Assembly: GCA_964350445.1 (NCBI GenBank)
Contig: CAYGKA010000007.1
Span: 1 to 64,000, forward strand
DNA: 64,000 bases
Reading direction: 5' to 3'
Origin: Hwanghaeella sp964350445
GTDB taxonomy: Bacteria; Pseudomonadota; Alphaproteobacteria; UBA8366; Aestuariispiraceae
Of the stretch, positions 33,412 through 42,233 are shown in pieces. A program made the translations under genes and the position numbers. Positions within the stretch are counted from its first letter, which is position 1. Every line of letters starts with the position of its first letter. The notes beneath the pieces are model-generated. The model did not search any database. It saw only the letters and a program-made list of their open reading frames with translations, and had not been told where the DNA came from.

Positions 33412-36216
33412 CTATACCAAGCCGGGACCGACCGGCTGCTCGCCGCCCGTCCGGGCGCTGCGTGGGATGACAAAGTCGACCGATCGATTGCCGGGAAGCC
33501 AGGGTTTCAATTTTTCCGCCAAACTTTCGTATCGAACCGGTTTCGTGATGTGATCCTGCATCCCGGCGGCGAGACATTTCTCACGTTCCGTCGATTGGGC
33601 ATGGGCGGTCATCGCGATGATGGGAATCCCGTCAAACCGACTGTCCGCACGGATCGCGGCGGCCGCTTTATAGCCGTCCATCACCGGCATCTGAATATCC
33701 ATCAGAACAACGTCGAACCCGCCTTCGTCATCGGACAATTTCTGGACCGCTTCCTCTCCATCGACAGCCATTTCGACCTTGGCGCCAAGTTTTTCCAGCA
33801 GACCGCGCGCCACGGCTTGGTTCACCGCATTGTCCTCTGCGACGAGAACCCGCAGGTTCTTGAGGCTGCCTTCCAACCTGGAAACCCGGGCAACCGTTTC
33901 TGCCCGGTAAGCCGACGAAGCGCGCAGAATCGGGACGGTAACTGTGAAGACCGTGCCGGCACCGACCTCGCTCTCAACATCGATAGAACCGCCCATTTGG
34001 CTGACCAATCCGTGAGAGATCGCCAAACCGAGGCCGCTGCCTCCGAACTTGCGCGTCGTCGACGCATCCATTTGTGTAAACGGTCGGAACAGCTTGTTCG
34101 TCTGATCCAATGTCATTCCGATGCCGGTGTCACGGACGCTGAATTTCAGCTGATTTCGCCCGTCTTCCCCGATGCCGAAGTCGAAGGACAACCTGACCGC
34201 GCCCTTCGTGGTGAACTTGATCGCGTTGCCGACCAGATTGATCAGCACTTGCTTTATCCGGAGCGGATCGCCGCGCAGCCCGTCCGGAACGTCCGGGGCA
34301 ACGGCGAAGGTCAGATCAATTCCCTTTTGCCGCGCCTGCAGTTCGAAAACATCCTGAATTGTTTTCACCTGGCTCGCGAGACTGAAATCGATCGTCTCCA
34401 GTTCCAGTTCACCTGCCTCTATTTTGGAAAAATCGAGAATATCGTTGATCACGCCGAGCAAGACTTCCGAGGAATTGAGAATTTTGCGGATGTGCTCCTG
34501 CTGTTCGGAGTTCAGCGGCGTCATGGCGAGCAGTCTGGAAATCCCCATGATTCCGTTCAGCGGGGTTCTGATTTCGTGGCTCATATTCGCCAGGAAGGAG
34601 CTCTTGGCCTGATCGGCCGCCTGGGCCGCATCCGCGGCGTTCCGCAAACCGTCGGCCAGCCGTTGGCGATCGGACATGTCGGAGACGACCACGGTATACA
34701 GCAGATTGTCGCGCACGCTCATCGCTGAAATGGAAAGGCGAACGGGAATTTGCGTGCCGTCGGGCCGATGGGCGAACGCGTCACGGTCCGGCGACAGCAA
34801 TGTCGTGGCACTCGGTGCGGGCGTCCCGCCCAATTGCTCCAACGCGTCCCCGGGCAGAAAATCGCCGATATGCCGGCCAACCATATCGTCTACCGGCAGA
34901 TGGAAGAGCGTGACCGCCCCCTCATTGGTATTCCGGATCAAGCCATCCCGCTGAACAACGAAGACACCTTCGCTGATCGATCCCAACGTGCCGCGCAGGA
35001 GTTCCTGGCTCTCCGCTCTGTCAGCCGCGGCTTCCCGCAGCGTTTCCAGGGCACGCGCCGTTTCCCCGATCTCGTCAGTGCCGTCGGTATGAGGCACGCG
35101 TTGATCGAACCTGCCCCGCGCTATTCGGATCAGGGCGCGCTGCAAACCGCCGATACGCCGGGAAAGCGGCAGTGCGGCGGCAAAGGCCGCGTAAGTGGCG
35201 ATAGCGAGAATGAGGATCGACACCCCGAGCCGAATTTGCAGGTCCCGCTGCGCATTTTCCAATTCGGTTTGGGCGCTGGATGTCGCGTCGTCCAACAGCT
35301 TCCAAGATACAGCATTCAAATTGTCGAGACGCAGAAGAGCGCTTTCCAACCACCCAAGCGGCGTCAAACCCGCCATATTTTTCGTCCCGGGCAAGGTGAC
35401 CAGCCGGTTCAATTGGCTGGCGTATTCCCCCATTTCCTCACCGGTCATCAACGTGTCGAACAATAGGCGTTGTTCGTGTGTCGACATTCTCAGGAAAGCT
35501 TCAACCGTCGCCTTGTCGGCCGCATTCGCCTCGAAGAACCCGACGAAGGGCCGGCCGGCCGGCGCCCCTTGCATCATCAGGTCAATCACCGCAGCGCCCA
35601 GGGCCGCCGCCTTGCTGGCCTCTTCCCCGCCGCGCTGCAACAGGGCGAACGCGGTCAGGGTCTGAACGAGTTCCTTGTACTCGACACCCTGCACGATCAG
35701 CACGATCAAACGCTGAATGCTGTTGTCCATTTGAGTGTAATAATCGTAGACGGGCTTCCAGCCGGGCGGACTGCCATCGAAGGCGGCACGCCGGCGCGGC
35801 ATCTCAAGCAGGGCATTGTTGAGCGCCGTTAGCGTACGCCTGAGATCGGCGGACGCCGCGGCAAGCGGTTCCTCGCCATAGGATACATCCCTGAAATGCC
35901 GCAAGGCGCTGTCCGTTTCCCGACGGCGGGCCTCAAGCCCTTGCATGACCGCCTGGTGCTGGGCCGATTGTTCGGGAACGTCACTTGCGCGGCTTGTCTG
36001 GGCCAGCACGGCCCAGGCGCGTTCATTCTGAAAACCGATCAGAACCTCGGTCGCCGATTGGGCCATTTCCTTTAATGGTCCAACGGCGCGCAGCGCCTGA
36101 GCCGATCGCCAATCCAAATAGGATTCGATGCCGACAAAACTCAGAAGCAAGCCCAAAGGGATCAATGCACTGAGAAGGATACGGCTCTTGAAAGAGCGGA
36201 ACGAACGCAAGCCCAC
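33412..36216 (-). CDS. Hybrid sensor histidine kinase/response regulator with NIT sensor domain
   Basis: The product is 934 aa. Order: TM helix (11-30), a periplasmic all-helical NIT-type nitrate/nitrite-sensing domain (about 45-300, including LIGFQNERAWAVLA), a second TM (about 328-350), HAMP, PAS (about 405-515), HisKA with His548 in NMSHEIRTPLNGIMGIS, HATPase_c, and a receiver domain (LMDIQMPVMDGY) ending the protein. The start is GTG with GGGAGG just upstream. A nitrate/nitrite ligand is inferred from the domain only. No cognate regulator gene is adjacent. Confidence 0.85.
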   Translation of the reverse strand: MGLRSFRSFKSRILLSALIPLGLLLSFVGIESYLDWRSAQALRAVGPLKEMAQSATEVLIGFQNERAWAVLAQTSRASDVPEQSAQHQAVMQGLEARRRETDSALRHFRDVSYGEEPLAAASADLRRTLTALNNALLEMPRRRAAFDGSPPGWKPVYDYYTQMDNSIQRLIVLIVQGVEYKELVQTLTAFALLQRGGEEASKAAALGAAVIDLMMQGAPAGRPFVGFFEANAADKATVEAFLRMSTHEQRLLFDTLMTGEEMGEYASQLNRLVTLPGTKNMAGLTPLGWLESALLRLDNLNAVSWKLLDDATSSAQTELENAQRDLQIRLGVSILILAIATYAAFAAALPLSRRIGGLQRALIRIARGRFDQRVPHTDGTDEIGETARALETLREAAADRAESQELLRGTLGSISEGVFVVQRDGLIRNTNEGAVTLFHLPVDDMVGRHIGDFLPGDALEQLGGTPAPSATTLLSPDRDAFAHRPDGTQIPVRLSISAMSVRDNLLYTVVVSDMSDRQRLADGLRNAADAAQAADQAKSSFLANMSHEIRTPLNGIMGISRLLAMTPLNSEQQEHIRKILNSSEVLLGVINDILDFSKIEAGELELETIDFSLASQVKTIQDVFELQARQKGIDLTFAVAPDVPDGLRGDPLRIKQVLINLVGNAIKFTTKGAVRLSFDFGIGEDGRNQLKFSVRDTGIGMTLDQTNKLFRPFTQMDASTTRKFGGSGLGLAISHGLVSQMGGSIDVESEVGAGTVFTVTVPILRASSAYRAETVARVSRLEGSLKNLRVLVAEDNAVNQAVARGLLEKLGAKVEMAVDGEEAVQKLSDDEGGFDVVLMDIQMPVMDGYKAAAAIRADSRFDGIPIIAMTAHAQSTEREKCLAAGMQDHITKPVRYESLAEKLKPWLPGNRSVDFVIPRSARTGGEQPVGPGLV

Positions 36217-36379
36217 CGACCTCCCCGGCTAATGCCGAGTCTGTTCCCAACAGCAAAATCCGACCCCGAGGCGAAATGCCAAAATTGGCGAGGCGGCTCC
36301 CACAAAATGCTGCCTCACACTACAGAACCGGCGTGCAATTTCCAATTTAATGCGAATTTGAAAATGCCAAATTTAGCAT

Positions 36380-38203
36380 TTAGTTACCTTCAATATCCTC
36401 TCGGATTATCTCAAGCTCAAGCCATTCCTCCTCAAGCGTTTCCAGGCTCGATTGCGCCTCCTGCAGGGCTTTGGCGCTGGTTGCGTATTTCTTGGGATCG
36501 CTTGAATAGAGGGCCGGATCGGCGAGAACCTTTTGAAGACGGGCAACCTCCGCTTCCGTTTTGGCCATCCGGTCCGGTAGTGTTTTCAGCGCGTGCTGTT
36601 GATTGAAGCTGAGCTTTCGCTTCGCCGTTTGTGCCAATTGCCCGTCGTCCCCGCCTTTTCCCTTTTTCGAACCCGGTTTTCCCGCGTTTAGCCGGACGGC
36701 GTCGGAATCCGGCCCTGCGGAGCGCTGTACGATCATGTCGCTGTAGCCGCCGGCGTATTCCGTCCAATTCCCGTCCCCCGAACTGGCCAGGATGCTCCCG
36801 ACTGTCCGGTCGAGGAAATCACGGTCGTGGCTGACGAGCAGCACCGTTCCGGCATAGTCGGCGATCATTTCCTGCAGCAGGTCCAACGTTTCCAGGTCGA
36901 GATCGTTGGTCGGTTCGTCGAGGATCATCAGGTTTGACGGTTGGGCCAGGGCCCGCGCCAGCATCAACCGTCCCCGCTCCCCGCCGGACAGCCTGTTGAT
37001 CGGTGTGCGGATCTGCTCCGGAGAGAACAGGAAATCCTGCAGATACCCCATAACGTGTTTCGTTTCGCCGCCGACCGACACCGTGTCCCCGCCGCCATGG
37101 GTGACCGCCTCCGACAAGGTCCAGGTGGGATTGAGGCTCTCCCGGCGCTGATCCAGCGTGATGATTTGCAAATTGGCGCCGAGGCGCACCTCGCCGCTAT
37201 CGGGTTGAAGCTCGCCCAGCAGCGTCTTCAACAGCGTCGTCTTCCCCGCCCCGTTGGGGCCGACGATGCCCAATCGGTCGCCCCGCTGAACCCGCAGATC
37301 CAGGTCGCGGATCACGGTCCGGCCGTCGAAGGATTTGCTTACGCCCTTCATTTCCGCGACCAGCTTGCCGGAGGTTTCACCGCCGGCGGCCCGCATCTGG
37401 CCCGCGCCCAGAGCCTGCCGGCGATTCCGCTTTTCCTCGCGCAAGCCGTTCAGCGCGCGGAGGCGTCCCTGATTCCGCTTCCGGCGGCCGGTCACGCCGC
37501 GGCGCAGCCACTCCATCTCCCGCAGGATTTTCCGGTCCAGCTTGTGCTGTTCGGTTTCCATTTGCTCAACCAACGTGTCACGCCAATCTTCGAAATATCT
37601 GAATCCCTTATCGAGTTTTCGGCTGACCCCTTGAAAGAGCCATACCGTCTCGCGCGAGAGGGTATCGAGGACGCGCCGGTCATGGCTGATCATCACGATG
37701 GCGGAGCTCAAGCCGCGCAGTTGCCGTTCCAGCCATTCGATGGCGGCCAGGTCCAAGTGGTTCGTCGGCTCGTCCAGCAAAAGAATATCAGGCTCGGGTC
37801 CCAACACCCGCGCCAGGGCGCAACGGCGCGCCTCCCCGCCGGAGAATGTCGCGGGATTTTCTTCGCCCGTCAGGCCCAATGCTTCCAGGATAACCCTGCC
37901 GGGATGAGGATCCTGCCCCTCGGTGAAACCAGCCGCGACATAATCGTATGCCGATGCAAAGCCGGAAAAGTCAGGCTCTTGCGGCAAATAGGCAATGGTC
38001 GTGCCGGGTTGTATGAAGACCTCGCCGCTATCCGGCTCCAGCATCCCCGCGGCGATTTTCAGCAAGGTCGATTTGCCGGATCCGTTCCGGCCGACCAAAC
38101 ACACCCGCGCGCCTTCCTCGACCGCGAGTTCCGTGCCGGTCAGCAGGGGGGTCCCGCCAAAGGTGAGATGAATGTCGCGAAGATGAAGGATCGGCGGGGA
38201 CAT
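36380..38203 (-). CDS. ABC-F family ATPase (Uup-like)
   Basis: The product is 607 aa with two ABC domains in one chain and no membrane segments. The first Walker A is GRNGSGKSTLLK and the second GPNGAGKTTLLK; signatures are FSGGEARRCALARVL and LSGGERGRLMLARAL. A charged linker lies between them, and a C-terminal coiled coil runs from FNQQHALKTLPDRMAK to the end, as in Uup, which acts on ribosomes or branched DNA. The start at 38203 is chosen because MSPPILHLRDIHLTF is the family N-terminus. Confidence 0.9.
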   Translation of the reverse strand: MSPPILHLRDIHLTFGGTPLLTGTELAVEEGARVCLVGRNGSGKSTLLKIAAGMLEPDSGEVFIQPGTTIAYLPQEPDFSGFASAYDYVAAGFTEGQDPHPGRVILEALGLTGEENPATFSGGEARRCALARVLGPEPDILLLDEPTNHLDLAAIEWLERQLRGLSSAIVMISHDRRVLDTLSRETVWLFQGVSRKLDKGFRYFEDWRDTLVEQMETEQHKLDRKILREMEWLRRGVTGRRKRNQGRLRALNGLREEKRNRRQALGAGQMRAAGGETSGKLVAEMKGVSKSFDGRTVIRDLDLRVQRGDRLGIVGPNGAGKTTLLKTLLGELQPDSGEVRLGANLQIITLDQRRESLNPTWTLSEAVTHGGGDTVSVGGETKHVMGYLQDFLFSPEQIRTPINRLSGGERGRLMLARALAQPSNLMILDEPTNDLDLETLDLLQEMIADYAGTVLLVSHDRDFLDRTVGSILASSGDGNWTEYAGGYSDMIVQRSAGPDSDAVRLNAGKPGSKKGKGGDDGQLAQTAKRKLSFNQQHALKTLPDRMAKTEAEVARLQKVLADPALYSSDPKKYATSAKALQEAQSSLETLEEEWLELEIIREDIEGN

Positions 38204-38362
38204 GAAAGGGGGCGTACCTTGCTTGGATGATGGTGACGCCTTCCTACAAGAGGCCACCCACCCGAACAATGACAATGGTTTCGGCTAGTTGCCCGAAAGT
38301 GTTGAATCAATCGCTGAGTCGCGTTCCGTTGATCCGGGAAACAATACATCCGGTGCCAGACC

Positions 38363-39580
38363 ATGTCCGACCGAACACCCTTGGAAATATCCGCCGCAGA
38401 GGCCCGGGCACTCGTCCTGGCGTTGCAGGGCCTGTCTGATCCGCCGGGCCGAAGGATCGACGTCGACGGTCTTTATGACCTGATCGAGCGTATGGGCTAT
38501 GTGCAGCTGGACAGTGTGAACACGGTCGCGCGCGCCCACCACATGATCCTTTTTTCCCGCAATCAAACCTATCGGCCCAAGCATTTGGCGCACTTGCATG
38601 AAAAGGATGCCCGGCTCTTCGAAAACTGGACCCACGACGCGAGCCTGATCCCAACCCGCTTCTTCCCCTATTGGCGGCGCAAGTTCGAGCGCGAGTCCGA
38701 AAGCCTCGCCGAACGCTTCACCCGCTGGCACGACAAGGACTTCCGCGCCGTGGTCGATGGGGTCATCGACCGCATACGCGACGAAGGCCCGCTGATGGCC
38801 CGGCATTTCGAAGCCGACCAACCGAAACAAGCGGCCGGCTGGTGGAACTGGCACGACAGTAAGATCGCACTGGAATATCTGTGGCGCACGGGCCGCTTGT
38901 CGGTTGCCCGCCGGGAGGGTTTCCAGAAAGTCTACGATCTGTCCGAGCGGGTCATCCCCGACCCGCATTTTTCCGAGCAACAGGACCACGACGCCTTCGT
39001 GGATTGGGCATGCAGGGCGGCCTTGGAACGCCTTGGCGTGGGGACACCGGGCGAGATTTCACGCTTCTTCGACCTGATCACGGTGGCGGAAGCGAAGACC
39101 TGGTGCGAAGCGGCCGGCCCGCAGGATGCGCTGCCGGTGCTGGCCCATGCGGATGACGGATCCAAGCCGCGGAAGGCCTTCGCCCGACCGGATATCGAAG
39201 CCGTCATGGCAGACCTGCCGGATGTGCCCGGCCGCATCCGGGTCCTCAGCCCGTTCGACCCCGTGATCCGCGATCGGACCCGGCTGAAGCGGTTGTTCGA
39301 CTTTGACTACAGGATCGAGATTTTCGTGCCCGCGCCGCAGCGGCAATACGGTTATTACGTTTTTCCCCTGCTGGAGAAGGACAAGCTCATCGGCCGGATC
39401 GACATGAAGGCGGACAAATCGGCTGACGCGCTCACGGTGACCGGCTTGTGGCTGGAACCCGGCATCAAGCTCGGCAAGGGGCGCGAAACGGCGCTTGAAT
39501 CGGAATTGGATCGCATCCGCCGGTTCGCTGAGGTTGGCCGCACGGTGTTCGAAGACGGATACCGGCGGGAAACGCCTTAA
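38363..39580 (+). CDS. Winged-helix crosslink-repair DNA glycosylase, YcaQ/AlkX type
   Basis: The product is 405 aa, typical for the COG3214 (HTH_42) family. The catalytic Q-hydrophobic-D motif is visible as GYVQLDSVNTVARAHHMILFSR; QxD marks the AlkX/YcaQ branch, whereas QxQ marks AlkZ. In E. coli YcaQ unhooks interstrand crosslinks and N7-alkylpurines. Conserved WxxxxALxxL-type helices (WHDSKIALEYLWRTGRLSV) follow. It is divergent from the ABC-F gene with 159 bases between them. Confidence 0.85.
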   Translation: MSDRTPLEISAAEARALVLALQGLSDPPGRRIDVDGLYDLIERMGYVQLDSVNTVARAHHMILFSRNQTYRPKHLAHLHEKDARLFENWTHDASLIPTRFFPYWRRKFERESESLAERFTRWHDKDFRAVVDGVIDRIRDEGPLMARHFEADQPKQAAGWWNWHDSKIALEYLWRTGRLSVARREGFQKVYDLSERVIPDPHFSEQQDHDAFVDWACRAALERLGVGTPGEISRFFDLITVAEAKTWCEAAGPQDALPVLAHADDGSKPRKAFARPDIEAVMADLPDVPGRIRVLSPFDPVIRDRTRLKRLFDFDYRIEIFVPAPQRQYGYYVFPLLEKDKLIGRIDMKADKSADALTVTGLWLEPGIKLGKGRETALESELDRIRRFAEVGRTVFEDGYRRETP

Positions 39581-39633
39581 AGCCCCCAAAACAAGCCGCA
39601 GGACTGTAGCCACGAAACGCGCCGGGCGTTAGC

Positions 39634-39696
39634 ATGACCGGCAATCAAGAAATCGGCCAAGAAATCGGCCAAGAAATCGGCGGGCGGGGACAATGA
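39634..39696 (+). CDS. Putative 20-residue Gln/Glu-repeat leader peptide overlapping hutG
   Basis: An ATG at 39634 opens the frame MTGNQEIGQEIGQEIGGRGQ, whose TGA (39694-39696) overlaps the hutG start codon as ATGA. Bases 39646-39681 are three exact copies of CAAGAAATCGGC, encoding QEIG repeats. There is only a weak ribosome-binding site (GGGCG). Translation is not demonstrated. The in-frame repeat and the start/stop overlap are the evidence for a coupled leader. Confidence 0.35.
   Translation: MTGNQEIGQEIGQEIGGRGQ
39646..39681 (+). repeat. Three exact 12-bp tandem repeats (CAAGAAATCGGC)
   Basis: The 12-base unit is repeated three times without mismatch just upstream of hutG. As a multiple of three, copy-number changes would keep the leader frame open. 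Confidence 0.9.
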
Positions 39697-40484
39697 CATA
39701 CGAGTTTCGGGAAGGGACGACGCCTTTGCTCGTCAGCATTCCGCATGCGGGGCTTGAGGTTCCGGACGCGATCGCCGGGCGGCTGACGGAGAAGGCCCGA
39801 GAATTGGGCGACACGGATTGGCACATCCCACAGCTCTACGACTTTTTGGACGGGCTGGGTGCATCCGTTCTTGCCGCGACGCAGTCGCGCTACGTCGTCG
39901 ACCTGAACCGACCGCCGGATGGGGCGACGCTCTACCCCGGGCAGGCGACCACAGGACTGGCGCCGACGACGACATTCGACGGCGACCCCCTCTATCTGGC
40001 CGGCGCCGAACCGGACGAGAACGAGATCAAAGCCCGCGTCGAGACCTATTGGAAACCCTATCACGCCAAACTTCATGAGGGGCTGGAGAACCTGAAGCGG
40101 CACTATGGATATGCGCTTCTATGGGATGCCCATTCGATACGCTCGCGCGTCCCGCGGCTATTCGACGGCGGCCTTCCCGACATGAATTTCGGCACCAACC
40201 AAGGCGACAGTTGCGACACGAAACTGACCAAACGGATACTAGCCGTCGCCGAAGATGTTACCGATTTTACCCATGTCTTGAACGGCCGTTTCAAGGGCGG
40301 ATTCATCACGCGGAACTATGGCAATCCAGATCAGGACGTTCATGCGATCCAACTGGAATTGTCTCAAGCGACCTATATGGACGAAACGCCGCCATACGGT
40401 TTCAGGCCCGATAAAGCAGTGCGCATCCAGCCGGTCCTGAAACACCTGCTGGAAACCCTGTTGGACTGGAAGCCTTCCGGATAA
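39693..40484 (+). CDS. hutG: N-formylglutamate deformylase
   Basis: The product is 263 aa, matching HutG. Motifs are LVSIPHAG at the N-terminus, DTDWHIPQLYDF, ATQSRYVVDLNRPP, LLWDAHSIRSRVPRLFDG and the C-terminal LELSQATYMDE. It converts N-formylglutamate to glutamate and formate, the final step of the five-step histidine pathway that uses HutF, whose gene is 10 kb away in this window. GGGGACA precedes the ATG. The start overlaps a possible leader peptide. Confidence 0.92.
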   Translation: MTYEFREGTTPLLVSIPHAGLEVPDAIAGRLTEKARELGDTDWHIPQLYDFLDGLGASVLAATQSRYVVDLNRPPDGATLYPGQATTGLAPTTTFDGDPLYLAGAEPDENEIKARVETYWKPYHAKLHEGLENLKRHYGYALLWDAHSIRSRVPRLFDGGLPDMNFGTNQGDSCDTKLTKRILAVAEDVTDFTHVLNGRFKGGFITRNYGNPDQDVHAIQLELSQATYMDETPPYGFRPDKAVRIQPVLKHLLETLLDWKPSG

Positions 40485-40506
40485 CGTATTTGTGCGCACC
40501 GCGACA

Positions 40507-40535
40507 TTGACTTCGACGGTTCGAAAGGTTACATA
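40507..40535 (+). promoter_or_regulatory. Promoter of the sulfur-assimilation operon
   Basis: TTGACT (40507-40512) and TACATA (40530-40535) are separated by 17 bases, followed by AT. Transcription would start near 40542, immediately before the riboswitch aptamer. Confidence 0.65.
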
Positions 40536-40544
40536 ATTGTCCAC

Positions 40545-40596
40545 AGCGCCGAGTTAATGCCAACTTGCGGGCGCTTTATAAATGCAGCTAAAGCGG
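40545..40596 (+). promoter_or_regulatory. SAM-II riboswitch aptamer
   Basis: P1 is AGCGCC (40545-40550) with GGCGCT (40570-40575). It encloses the A/U-rich L1 segment GAGTTAA and TTGCG. The 3' segment ATAAATGCAGCTAAAGC (40578-40594) is the highly conserved SAM-II pseudoknot strand, nearly identical to published metX aptamers. SAM-II is an alphaproteobacterial H-type pseudoknot that turns genes off on SAM binding. Its place before a metZ-containing operon fits. I recognised it by eye; no covariance search was run. Confidence 0.88.
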
Positions 40597-40601
40597 AGGA
40601 C

Positions 40602-40634
40602 CCTGTCCAGCTTTATGCTGTGACAGGTTTTTTT
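40602..40634 (+). terminator. Riboswitch-controlled intrinsic terminator (attenuator)
   Basis: CCTGTC (40602-40607) pairs with GACAGG (40622-40627), and inside it CAGC (40608-40611) pairs with GCTG (40617-40620), loop TTTAT. Seven T (40628-40634) follow. The aptamer strand CAGCTAAAGC (40585-40594) can alternatively pair with GCTTTATGCTG (40610-40620), with one bulged T, which destroys the terminator. SAM binding should sequester that strand and favour termination. Confidence 0.85.
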
Positions 40635-40713
40635 ATGTCGGTCTGGTCCACCAAAGTTACGGACCCGCGGGATTTGATGGGCAGCTTGCATCCGCGTTAC
40701 CACTGCTAAAGCG

Positions 40714-40733
40714 CCACGGAGTGATCTCCGTGG
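40714..40733 (+). repeat. Leader hairpin upstream of cysG
   Basis: CCACGGAG-TGAT-CTCCGTGG, a perfect eight-base stem with a tetraloop, 29 bases before the cysG start and 80 bases beyond the attenuator. There is no T tract. A 24-codon open frame (40635-40709) starts in the terminator tail and ends just before it; its translation is unsupported. Confidence 0.5.
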
Positions 40734-40762
40734 GCCCGGTATTTGGCTCGACGGAGGCGCGT

Positions 40763-42202
40763 ATGTTGCATTCCTATTTTCCAATTTTCTGGGACACCGC
40801 ATCCGGTATCGCCTTGGTCGTGGGCGGCGGCGAAAACGCCACCCGCAAGGTCCGGCTTCTCGTGGCCGCGCAGGCACGCGTTCACGTGGTCGCAACCAGT
40901 GCGAACGCAGAGATCGACGCTTTCGCCGACGAAGATCGCATTTCCCTCTCCCGTCGGCCGGTGACCGAAAGCGATATCGCGGGGGCCGCCATCGTCATTG
41001 CCGCGACCGGCCGGGATGACGTCGACACGTTCTGCGCCGCGACCGCACAGGCGAGCGGCGTCAAAGTGAACGTCGTCGATCGCCCGGACCTGTCGACTTT
41101 CATCGTTCCCTCGATCGTCGACCGCGCCCCCGTTTTGGTCGCTATTTCAAGCGCCGGAACCTCTCCCGTCTTGGCGCGCCGAATTCGGGAACGGGTCGAG
41201 TCCTCCCTTTCCCCCAATCTGGGTAAGCTGGCCGAATTTGCCGCCGGACTACGGGCCAAGGTCGCCGATCGGCTAACCGACGGCAGGAAACGCCGTACCT
41301 TCTGGGAACGGTTCCTGGACGGGTATGGGGCGGAGGCCGTTCTTCGGAACAAACCCGCGATCGGGGAGCAAGCCGCCGAAGACCTTCTGTCCAGCCTGGA
41401 GCGCGGTGGAAAGCCGACGGGGCGGGTAACCTTGGTAGGCGCGGGCCCAGGCGCCGCGGATCTATTAACCCTACGCGCATTGAGGGCTTTACAACAGGCC
41501 GATGTGATCGTTTATGATGCTCTGGTCGGGCCGGAGGTCTTGGACCTCGCGCGCCGCGATGCTCTTCGGCTTTATGCCGGAAAGGCGAAGGGTCGCCACA
41601 GTTACAGCCAGGACCGCATAAACGGAATCCTCATCGACGAAGCCCGTCGCGGTTCAACAGTGGTACGGCTGAAAGGTGGCGACCCTTTCGTTTTCGGACG
41701 CGGCGGGGAAGAAGTCGATGCGCTTCGGGATGCGGGGATAGAGGTAGATGTCGTCCCCGGCGTGACGGCGGCAGCCGGTGTCGCGGCTGCCTTGCGCCTA
41801 CCGCTGACGCAGCGTGACGTCGCCAATGTCCTCAGCTTCGCAACCGCCCATCCGGCGGCGGGCAGTGCCGAACCCGACTTTGCGGCCCTGGCAAACCCCA
41901 ACCAGACCGCCGTCATCTATATGGGCAAAACCAAGGTCGCCGATATCAGCGCCGCCTTGATCCGCCATGGCCGCAATATCTGCACACCAGTCGCGGTAAT
42001 CGAAAACGCCACCCTGGCCAATCAACGCGTTTTGACCGGCACGTTGGGGGACCTTCCCCTCGTCGCGACGATATCCAACCTGACCGGACCGGCGCTGATC
42101 GTCATCGGCGACGTGGTTTCCAAGGCCGACATTGCGGATGCCGAAACCTTCACGGAAGCGGCCAGGGCCGCCCTGCGGCCCACGGACAGGGCGGTCGCCT
42201 GA
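40763..42202 (+). CDS. cysG: Siroheme synthase (trifunctional CysG)
   Basis: The product is 479 aa. The N-terminal precorrin-2 dehydrogenase/ferrochelatase domain reads LVVGGGENATRKVRLL, with the dimer segment about 120-210. The C-terminal uroporphyrinogen-III methyltransferase domain starts at VTLVGAGPGAADLLTLRALRAL and includes GKAKGRHSYSQDRIN and RLKGGDPFVFGRGGEE. It makes siroheme, the prosthetic group of the sulfite reductase encoded two genes downstream. The start at 40763 is fixed by GGAGG five bases upstream. First gene of the SAM-II-controlled operon. Confidence 0.93.
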   Translation: MLHSYFPIFWDTASGIALVVGGGENATRKVRLLVAAQARVHVVATSANAEIDAFADEDRISLSRRPVTESDIAGAAIVIAATGRDDVDTFCAATAQASGVKVNVVDRPDLSTFIVPSIVDRAPVLVAISSAGTSPVLARRIRERVESSLSPNLGKLAEFAAGLRAKVADRLTDGRKRRTFWERFLDGYGAEAVLRNKPAIGEQAAEDLLSSLERGGKPTGRVTLVGAGPGAADLLTLRALRALQQADVIVYDALVGPEVLDLARRDALRLYAGKAKGRHSYSQDRINGILIDEARRGSTVVRLKGGDPFVFGRGGEEVDALRDAGIEVDVVPGVTAAAGVAAALRLPLTQRDVANVLSFATAHPAAGSAEPDFAALANPNQTAVIYMGKTKVADISAALIRHGRNICTPVAVIENATLANQRVLTGTLGDLPLVATISNLTGPALIVIGDVVSKADIADAETFTEAARAALRPTDRAVA

Positions 42203-42233
42203 CGGGACACGCCGAAAAACGGAGACGAAAATC

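Noticed and set aside
39646..39681. Short direct repeats as a CRISPR remnant
   Set aside because: Unit is 12 bp without spacers and is a multiple of three in an open frame; not CRISPR-like.
40635..40709. 24-codon leader frame after the SAM-II terminator as a real gene
   Set aside because: Weak ribosome-binding site, start inside the terminator tail; mentioned only as part of the leader.
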